From positions 1 to 35,006 of the forward strand of contig JACPLA010000145.1 of assembly GCA_016186715.1 (NCBI GenBank): 35,006 nucleotides of DNA. The letters are read 5' to 3'. Origin of the DNA: Ignavibacteriales bacterium (GTDB lineage Bacteria; Bacteroidota; Ignavibacteria; UBA10030). Position 1 is the first letter of the stretch. The number at the start of each line of letters is the position of its first letter. Of the stretch, positions 15,430 through 22,059 are shown one piece after another. The position numbers and the translations under genes are program-made. The notes under the pieces are model-generated. The model saw nothing but the letters and a program-made list of their open reading frames with translations. It was not told the origin of the DNA and ran no database searches.

Positions 15430-16992
15430 ATGGCCATCTATTCTCTTGACGGCGACTCTTTGACTCTCGACGCGCTTACGGACATTGCCATGCGTCACGC
15501 GGAGGTCCGGCTTTCGCCGCGGGCCCGGCGGCAAATTGCGCGTGCACGCGCCCTTGTGGATCAATGGGTGCGGAACGGCGAGATGGTTTATGGGGTGACG
15601 ACCGGCTTCGGCGAATTCAGTACGGTTCGGATCGGCCCGTCCCATATCGAGCAACTTCAGGAGAACCTCATCCTGAGCCATGCTGCGGGATCGGGAGAGC
15701 CGCTCCCGCCGGAAATTGTGAGAGCGATGATGGCTCTGAGAATCAACGCGCTTGCCAAAGGATACTCCGGGGTTCGCCAGCAAACCCTGGATCTCCTGGT
15801 CGGCATGTTGAATCGTGAAGTGATTCCCGTCGTCCCCTCGCAGGGATCTGTCGGTTCAAGCGGCGATCTTGTGCAGCTTTCCCATCTTGTTCTTGCGATG
15901 ATTGGAAAGGGTCAGGTATGGGAGCGCTCATCGGAGCGGGCGCGCAAGGTCTCCGCGCGTTCAGCACTCAGGAAACACGGTCTGAATCCGGTGAGACTCG
16001 GCGCAAAGGAGGGGTTGGCGCTGATCAACGGTACTCAAATGATGAGCGCCTACACCGCGCTGGCCGTTTCGCAGGCGCTGGATCTCTGTAAAACGGCGGA
16101 TGTTGTTGCCTCCCTCAGTGTCGAAGCGCTTCGGGGAAGCGACACGCCGTTCGACCGGCGAATTCAGAAACTCCGTCCGTTTCGGGGACAAAAAGCCGCG
16201 GCCGCAAACGTCCGTCGAATGATGAAGGGAAGTGAGATCCGTGAATCGCATCGCACCGACGATCCGCGAGTACAGGATGCCTATTCCATCCGCTGTATTC
16301 CGCAGGTTCACGGAGCATCGCGCGATGCAATAGACTACGTTGCCGACGTCATGGCTGTCGAAGTCAACGCGGCCACTGATAACCCGCTGATCTTCCCGTC
16401 GGAACGCATCCATCTGGAAGGGGGTAACTTCCATGGCCAGCCGGTCGCTCTGGCAGCCGACTTCCTTGCGATCGCGCTGGCAGAACTTGCCAATATTTCG
16501 GAACGACGCGTCGAACGACTCGTGAACGGATCCTTGAGCAGCCTCCCCCGGTTTCTGACCAGACACGGCGGCCTGCATTCCGGTCTCATGATCGCTCAGT
16601 ACACGGCGGCTTCCATTGTCTCCGAAAATAAAGTCCTCTGTCACCCGGGCAGCGTCGATTCGATCCCGACCTCTGCCAATCAGGAGGACCATAACAGCAT
16701 GGGTTCAGTGAGCGCTCAAAAGGCGTGGAAGGTGCTCAGGAATGCCCAGACGGTCATCGGCATCGAGCTTCTCTGCGCCTCTCAGGGCCTCGATTTTGTG
16801 AAGGAATTGTCGGGCGAAAGACCGCTGAAAGCAGGGAAGGGGACGGAAGCCGTGCACCGAACAGTCCGGCAACAGATCCCCAGGCTTGAGCGGGACCGTA
16901 TTCTATACTACGACATCGAAAAAGCTCTTCGGCTGGTTGTTTCCGGAGCCGTTGTGAACGCGGCAGAACGGAGCGTCGGGCCGCTTCAATAG
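15430..16992 (+). CDS. hutH: Histidine ammonia-lyase with Ser-Ser-Gly MIO triad
   Basis: It deaminates histidine to urocanate, the first step of the pathway. The 520 residues are slightly longer than typical. Active-site landmarks of histidine lyases are present: YGVTTGFG with Tyr54, NLILSHAAGSGEPL with the histidine-lyase type SH pair, ALINGTQMM, DAYSIRCIPQVHGA, EGGNFHGQP and NQEDHNSMG. The triad that cyclises to the MIO electrophile is normally Ala-Ser-Gly inside GSVGASGDLAPLSH. Here it is GSVGSSGDLVQLSH, so Ser143-Ser144-Gly145 with Val-Gln in place of Ala-Pro. The serine and glycine needed for cyclisation are kept. The ATG at 15430 has only a weak GGA upstream. Adenosine deaminase starts eight bases after the stop. 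Confidence 0.94.
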   Translation: MAIYSLDGDSLTLDALTDIAMRHAEVRLSPRARRQIARARALVDQWVRNGEMVYGVTTGFGEFSTVRIGPSHIEQLQENLILSHAAGSGEPLPPEIVRAMMALRINALAKGYSGVRQQTLDLLVGMLNREVIPVVPSQGSVGSSGDLVQLSHLVLAMIGKGQVWERSSERARKVSARSALRKHGLNPVRLGAKEGLALINGTQMMSAYTALAVSQALDLCKTADVVASLSVEALRGSDTPFDRRIQKLRPFRGQKAAAANVRRMMKGSEIRESHRTDDPRVQDAYSIRCIPQVHGASRDAIDYVADVMAVEVNAATDNPLIFPSERIHLEGGNFHGQPVALAADFLAIALAELANISERRVERLVNGSLSSLPRFLTRHGGLHSGLMIAQYTAASIVSENKVLCHPGSVDSIPTSANQEDHNSMGSVSAQKAWKVLRNAQTVIGIELLCASQGLDFVKELSGERPLKAGKGTEAVHRTVRQQIPRLERDRILYYDIEKALRLVVSGAVVNAAERSVGPLQ

Positions 16993-17000
16993 GAAATCAT

Positions 17001-18086
17001 ATGAAACTCAAGAAGGAATTGATCCGATCGCTCCCCAAGGTTCTTCTTCATGATCACCTGGACGGGGGTGTCCGCTCGTCAACGGTCGTCGAATTGGCCA
17101 AGGACACGGGGTATAAGAAACTCCCCACGACGGATTCGGAAGAACTTGCCCGCTGGTTTCACCGCGGGGCTACCCGGGGAAGCTTGCCTCTCTTTCTCGA
17201 GGGATTTGAACATACGTGCGGGGTGATGCAAACGGAGGGGACCCTGGAACGTGTCGCGTACGAAATGATGGAAGACATGAAACACGACGGAGTCGTGTAT
17301 GTCGAAACTCGGTTTGCTCCCGTTTTTCATCAACAGAAAGGACTTCACCTCGAAACGGTCGTCAAATCCGTTCTCCGGGGACTGGAGAGGGGCAGAAAGG
17401 ACTTCGGCGTTGAATTCGGGCTGATCCTTTCAGCTATGAGGAATATGAAGCCCGCGATTTCCATGGAGATTGCGGAACTTGCCGTCGACTTTCGTCATCA
17501 AGGAGTGATCGGATTCGATCTCGCCGGAGAAGAAGGCGGCTATCCCCCAAAGAAACATGTCGACGCGTTTCACTTTATCCAGCGGGAAAATTTCAATATC
17601 ACGATTCATGCGGGAGAAGCGTTTGGCAAGGAGTCGATCTGGCAGGCAATCCAGTGGTGCGGGGCTCACCGGATCGGGCACGCCACACGCCTCATCGAGG
17701 ATATGAAGGTGAAAAATGGGACCGTCCAGAGTATGGGAACGCTGGCTCAATATGTGTTGGACAAGAGGATCCCGCTCGAGATTTGCCTCACGAGTAATGT
17801 TCATACCGGCGCAGTCAAGAAGCTTGAGGAGCACCCGTTCGGATATTTCTACCGATACAAATTTCGCGTCATGCTGAACACCGACGATCGGCTCATGAGC
17901 AATATTACGCTGACCGATGAATACAAGACCGCGGCTGACGTGTTCGGCCTGACGTTGACGGATCTGGAAAAGCTGACGATCAATGCCATGAAGAGCGCGT
18001 TTGTGCCGTACAAGAAACGGATCGCACTGATTTATGATGTGATCAAACCGGGTTTTGCGAAGGCGAGGAAAAAGATGGGGAAGTGA
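17001..18086 (+). CDS. add: Adenosine deaminase
   Basis: A zinc-dependent amidohydrolase that deaminates adenosine or deoxyadenosine to the inosine form. The 361 residues fit the family. The metal ligands are readable: His17 and His19 in HDHLDG, His203 in IHAGE with proton-donor Glu206, the HRIGHA motif, and the Asp295/Asp296 pair in LNTDDR. The usual DDP follow-on is DDR here. AGGAA precedes the ATG at good spacing, and the eight-base gap from hutH points to one transcript. The linkage to hut genes, and to a DUF355 adenosine-specific-kinase gene about 5 kb upstream, is noteworthy. Adenine deaminase activity cannot be excluded from sequence alone. Confidence 0.93.
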   Translation: MKLKKELIRSLPKVLLHDHLDGGVRSSTVVELAKDTGYKKLPTTDSEELARWFHRGATRGSLPLFLEGFEHTCGVMQTEGTLERVAYEMMEDMKHDGVVYVETRFAPVFHQQKGLHLETVVKSVLRGLERGRKDFGVEFGLILSAMRNMKPAISMEIAELAVDFRHQGVIGFDLAGEEGGYPPKKHVDAFHFIQRENFNITIHAGEAFGKESIWQAIQWCGAHRIGHATRLIEDMKVKNGTVQSMGTLAQYVLDKRIPLEICLTSNVHTGAVKKLEEHPFGYFYRYKFRVMLNTDDRLMSNITLTDEYKTAADVFGLTLTDLEKLTINAMKSAFVPYKKRIALIYDVIKPGFAKARKKMGK

Positions 18087-18090
18087 AGGG

Positions 18091-18159
18091 TGATGGTTCG
18101 ACAGGCTCACCATCAGCTTAATGGTTCAAATAATCACCCTGAGCAAAGCCGAAGGGTGA
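18091..18159. repeat. Pair of inverted hairpin repeats
   Basis: Two hairpins with opposite orientation: TGATGG...CCATCA (18091-18115) and TCACCCT...AGGGTGA (18134-18159). Their loops, read in matching orientation, share TTCG and GCTCA while the arms differ yet still pair. The pair starts four bases after the add stop and could act as a transcript end. TTCGACAGGCTCA-type repeats are common between genes of many bacteria. Confidence 0.7.
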
Positions 18160-18259
18160 AGAGCAAAGGGTGAAGAGTGAAGAGGGGGCGGAAACGAGCC
18201 CGACATCTCCTTCCGCAACAAGAGCCAGGAATGACCTTTCCTTTGAATCGATCTTTTGC

Positions 18260-18361
18260 TCAGATTGTCTGAATCAAAATTATCAGAATTTTGGAATTTC
18301 CAGAATCATGATACCTGAAACCCAATTCTGAAAATCCTTTGATTCTGAATTCTGATTCTGA
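18260..18361. repeat. TCAGAAT-rich imperfect palindrome
   Basis: The left half (18260-18298, starting TCAGATTGTCTGAATC) is complementary, with small gaps, to the right half (about 18323-18361, ending GATTCTGATTCTGA). It is AT-rich compared with its neighbours and lies in the convergent gap between add and hflX. No gene is seen in this gap. Confidence 0.65.
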
Positions 18362-18389
18362 CGCCTCGCTTTCCCCGGCGCCTTTTTTC

Positions 18390-19661
18390 TCATCTCCCCT
18401 CGTTCTCAACGAGCTGCGTCACCCGTTCGGCCTCCCGTTTCGGCATTCGGAGCCGGAGAACCACCTCATTGTCCTCGTACGTCGTCTCCCGCACCTCTCC
18501 CACAGTGTGCAGGTAGGAGATCAGTTTCTGCCGGCTCTGCGAGATGGTGAACACGCGTTCCACGAATTCCTTTTCCAGAAGAGCCAGCACCTGGCTCTTG
18601 AGGCCGAGAAGATTAATTCCCCTTACGGCTGAAACAAACACCGATCGTGGATGGTCCCTGGCTACCACCTGAAGAATACTGCGATCCACGAGCCGGTCAA
18701 TCTTATTGAACACCATCAGCGTGGGCTTGGACCCGCATCCGAGGTCGTTCAGCGTGTCGTGAACGATTCGGATTTGATCTTCAAAGGTTCTGGATGTCAG
18801 ATCCACGACATGAATCAGCATGTCTGCCTCGGTTATTTCCTCAAGAGTACTCTTAAAGGAGGCGACCAGATGATGGGGGAGTTTCCGGATAAAGCCGATG
18901 GTATCGGTCATCAGAATATCGACTCCTTGACCGAGCGGTACGAGTCTCGTTGTCGGATCAAGAGTGGCAAACAGACGGTTTTCGACAAACACCTCCGAAC
19001 CGGACAGAACATTCAGGAGCGTTGATTTGCCGACATTCGTGTATCCTACAAGAGCCGCCCTTGTGTGTTTGCTCCGGCCTTTGCGCTGAGTTACTCGCTG
19101 CCGGCCAATCCTTTCGAGTTTTTCTTTGAGATGACTGATGCGTGTGCGGATCATGCGCCGGTCGGTCTCGATCTGCGTTTCGCCAGGTCCTTTCGTGCCA
19201 ATGCCCCCGTACTGCTTCGAGAGGTGAGTCCACTGACGGGTCAGCCTCGGGAGCAGATACTGAAGCTGCGCCAGTTCGACCTGAGTTTTGGCTTCCATGG
19301 TTTTTGCCCGTGAGGCAAAAATATCGAGGATCAGAGCGCTTCGGTCGAGGACCTTGCAGCCGAACTCGCGTTCCAGATTCTTCACCTGCACACCCGCCAG
19401 GTCGTCGTCAAAGATGACAAGCGGAATGTTGTGCTGCTCAATCACGGACTTGAGTTCCTCGACCTTCCCTTTGCCGATGAAATATGCCGGATCGATCCTG
19501 TCGCGGTCCTGAATGATCCGCGCCGCCACGTCGGCCCCTGCCGTACCTGCAAGCAGGGTCAGCTCATCGAGCAACTCTTCGGTTTCTGCCTTGTTCACCA
19601 GTCGCGTGGACACACCGATGAGAATACACCGCTCTTTGTCGGATTTGGAAAGTTCGATCAT
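18390..19661 (-). CDS. hflX: Ribosome-associated GTPase HflX
   Basis: A translational GTPase that binds the 50S subunit and can split stalled ribosomes, especially under stress. The 423 residues match the family. The N-terminal HflX domain has DPAYFIGKGKVEEL and DDDLAGVQVKNLE. The glycine-rich linker GGIGTKGPGETQIETDRR is characteristic. The GTPase domain shows G1 GYTNVGKST, the G2 region with DPTTR, G3 DTIGF, G4 NKID and G5 SAVRG. The ATG at 19661 overlaps the stop of the upstream BatA/VWA gene by four bases, so translation is coupled, an uncommon pairing. Confidence 0.95.
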   Translation of the reverse strand: MIELSKSDKERCILIGVSTRLVNKAETEELLDELTLLAGTAGADVAARIIQDRDRIDPAYFIGKGKVEELKSVIEQHNIPLVIFDDDLAGVQVKNLEREFGCKVLDRSALILDIFASRAKTMEAKTQVELAQLQYLLPRLTRQWTHLSKQYGGIGTKGPGETQIETDRRMIRTRISHLKEKLERIGRQRVTQRKGRSKHTRAALVGYTNVGKSTLLNVLSGSEVFVENRLFATLDPTTRLVPLGQGVDILMTDTIGFIRKLPHHLVASFKSTLEEITEADMLIHVVDLTSRTFEDQIRIVHDTLNDLGCGSKPTLMVFNKIDRLVDRSILQVVARDHPRSVFVSAVRGINLLGLKSQVLALLEKEFVERVFTISQSRQKLISYLHTVGEVRETTYEDNEVVLRLRMPKREAERVTQLVENEGR

Positions 19662-21802
19662 GCCGGCTCCGCGGTGAATTGGGCAAGGGCGTGACGACTC
19701 TCACGGGCAACCACGGCTTCGAGGAGGGCAATAATCAGGGCTGCAAGAAGGAGTTGCTTCCAAAGCTCGACGCCGTGCCGTGTCTCGAGAATGACCGGAC
19801 GAATCGAGGAAAGGTCGTCGATGGTTCGAATGGCTCCGGCTTTCACTCCAAGGCGCTCAAAGGCTGAAATTACCTTCTGCTCGTCGGCCTTCAAAACCGC
19901 CGATTCATCCGGATGCATGTTCACGCTGAATGTGCGAAGAACGGTTTCGCCGGTCTTGACCTCGTAGATGCCCGGCTCCCGGGATTCGGTGAACCGCAAA
20001 CTTCGACGTTGGAGAACGACGGGGAGCTCAAACCGGCGAGGAGTGACAATCGTTGCCCTCGCAAGGGCAGGAAGCCCCGTTAGTATCACTTCATCACCGG
20101 AGACAGCCGATGCCTGCTTGATCTGCTCCTGAGCGGTATAAGCAACCGATCGGTGAAGAAGCGGAACAAACAATCCCTTCAAGGGAAAATCAGAGAAGGA
20201 GAGGTCGGCCGAAACGGCAAAAAGTAGAATTCGGCCGGCACCAAGCTGTTGCTCGAGGAGAAATGGAGATCCACCGGCAATGGTGATAAGGGAGAATGCA
20301 CGCTCCGTCGGAATGAGCCTCGCATGAGTCTGGATTCTCGGAGACTCCAGCGACTTCGCCGGTTGATTCCGTAAGGCCGCATCGTCCTCTTGAAACATTT
20401 CCTGAAACAGAGGGTGTCGAAGTTCCGCGCGATCGAACTCGAGGAACGACGATGATCCTTGTCCGTCTCTCAATGTTTCGATTGCGGCGAGTTCGGGGAG
20501 TTGCAGTGTTTCCCGGAGGGGAGCAAACGCCTCCGGGGTGGTTGTCCGACCGGGGAAGAGGATTAACCCGCCGCCTTCAAAAACAAAACGCCGGAGTCCT
20601 TCGGCCTGAACGGCAGTCAGTTCCCTGAGATTCGCAAGAAGAACAACGTCAAAACCCGCCAGCAGGGAGGATGTTAGCCTCTCGTACGATGTTTGCTGCG
20701 TCCGAAGCACCGATCCGTTTTCCTGGCGGGTAGCGAGAGCGGTCGCAATGTACCGGAGATCCTTGTGATCTCCCACAAGAAGGACGCGGAGCCGTTCGGG
20801 CAAATGAAGGCTAAAATACCGGCGATTGTCGTACTGCACATCATCGTCCTCGAGTTCAACGAATCCCCGAAGATGCCCGCCGGTTTTGGGTACGATCGAA
20901 AACTCGATTTCTGCGGTTGCCCCTGCATCCACGGTCACACCGCGTTGGGCCACCCTTGTTCCGTTCAGAAAAACGCTGGTCAAATGATTCCGGATCGTCC
21001 CTGTGGAATGATTCCGGACAACCGATTTGAGCAAGAAGGGTTTTCCTGTTTCAAGGAGAGCCCCGGGAATATCGACGGATTCGACCGATGCATTCCGTAA
21101 TTCCCTGCGTCCGATCGGAACAGAGAAGAACCGAACGCCTGGATCGAACAGCGCCTCCGCGCCAGCCCGGGTTCTAACCATGAGACCGGCTTGGAAGTCC
21201 GAAATCACATAAACTTCCTTGTTGAGGTTGCGCGCGGACGAGAGGAGGCGGGCCGCAACGCGGAGCCCGTCTTCCAGTTTCCGGTGGACCGGCGACGGCT
21301 TGATTCCCTCGATGATGGATGCAGCTGTGGCCAGATGGTGGGGCGGGGCGGAGGTCGTCTCTGCAGACTGAGAAACGGCCTCGGAAAGAGGAACGACAGA
21401 GACGTCGTCACCCTGATAAAAGAGTCCCAGAATGTGCGCGGCGGCTTCGCGAGCCTGCTTGAGATACTCGCCGTGTTCGTCGGAAGCAGTCATGCTATAC
21501 GAATCGTCAAGGAGGACAACGGCGGACGATTTTGCCAGCGTGGAAACCGCCGGGGGGAGGCTCCCGCGCAGCGTCGGCCGGGAAAACGCGAGAACAATCA
21601 GAATCACCAGAAGCGTGCGCAAGATCAGAAGAAGGATCTGGCGTAGCTTCAATCTCCGAATCCGCGTGCGCTGGAGTTCTTTGATAAACCGAAGCGTGCT
21701 GAACTCGATGGTCCTGAGCTTACGCAGGCTCAGGAGATGGAGGAGGAGCGGAATCGCGGCGGCGAAAAGGCCGAGGAGAACGAGAGGATTAAGAAAAGTC
21801 AT
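19658..21802 (-). CDS. BatA/VWA-domain membrane protein
   Basis: A 714-residue inner-membrane protein of the BatA-like (aerotolerance N-terminal) type. The first 25 residues form helix one with the family pattern FLNPLVLLGLFAAAIPLLLHL. A second helix lies near 57-79. A von Willebrand factor A domain follows, with metal-site motif DDSYS in VVLLDDSYSMTAS. A middle region resembles a ThuA/class-I-glutamine-amidotransferase-like Rossmann domain (VLLVGDHKDLRY, LRRFVFEGGGLILFPG). One more helix is near 685-704. Such proteins often accompany MoxR ATPases and DUF58 proteins, but neither is next to it here. The start has no strong Shine-Dalgarno. hflX overlaps its 3' end. Confidence 0.88.
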   Translation of the reverse strand: MTFLNPLVLLGLFAAAIPLLLHLLSLRKLRTIEFSTLRFIKELQRTRIRRLKLRQILLLILRTLLVILIVLAFSRPTLRGSLPPAVSTLAKSSAVVLLDDSYSMTASDEHGEYLKQAREAAAHILGLFYQGDDVSVVPLSEAVSQSAETTSAPPHHLATAASIIEGIKPSPVHRKLEDGLRVAARLLSSARNLNKEVYVISDFQAGLMVRTRAGAEALFDPGVRFFSVPIGRRELRNASVESVDIPGALLETGKPFLLKSVVRNHSTGTIRNHLTSVFLNGTRVAQRGVTVDAGATAEIEFSIVPKTGGHLRGFVELEDDDVQYDNRRYFSLHLPERLRVLLVGDHKDLRYIATALATRQENGSVLRTQQTSYERLTSSLLAGFDVVLLANLRELTAVQAEGLRRFVFEGGGLILFPGRTTTPEAFAPLRETLQLPELAAIETLRDGQGSSSFLEFDRAELRHPLFQEMFQEDDAALRNQPAKSLESPRIQTHARLIPTERAFSLITIAGGSPFLLEQQLGAGRILLFAVSADLSFSDFPLKGLFVPLLHRSVAYTAQEQIKQASAVSGDEVILTGLPALARATIVTPRRFELPVVLQRRSLRFTESREPGIYEVKTGETVLRTFSVNMHPDESAVLKADEQKVISAFERLGVKAGAIRTIDDLSSIRPVILETRHGVELWKQLLLAALIIALLEAVVARESRHALAQFTAEPA

Positions 21803-22007
21803 CAGGCACTGTCATGATTCAAGAGGTAACTTAAGTCGAAGAACTCCGAAAATCAAGTTCGCATCCGCTTCAGTATCAACCGCGGGTTCCTCGATCACAG
21901 TGTCCTCCTTTCACTTCCCTCTGTGTGTTACGCGCCTCTTTGAACTCTGAGCCTCAATGATGTCTTCCTCCAATTGAAAATGCGCCGCCACCTCCGGTTG
22001 AGCGTCA

Positions 22008-22036
22008 TTGATATTCGGAACATATTTCGGTACTAT
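22008..22036 (+). promoter_or_regulatory. Sigma-70-type promoter of the patatin gene
   Basis: TTGATA (22008-22013) and TACTAT (22031-22036) with a 17-base spacer. The predicted start near 22043 leaves a 17-base leader before the ATG at 22060, which favours that ATG over the GTG at 22048. Confidence 0.55.
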
Positions 22037-22059
22037 TCTTCAAACATGTGATCCTGTCT

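Noticed and set aside
15961-16692. 243-residue minus-strand open frame
   Set aside because: It is antisense to hutH with no family features.
18091-18361. CRISPR-like repeats after add
   Set aside because: Repeats are inverted, differ in sequence and show no regular spacer length or cas genes.
22048-22059. GTG at 22048 as the patatin start
   Set aside because: The promoter predicts a transcript starting about five bases before it, and the ATG at 22060 gives a more typical signal peptide; not excluded.
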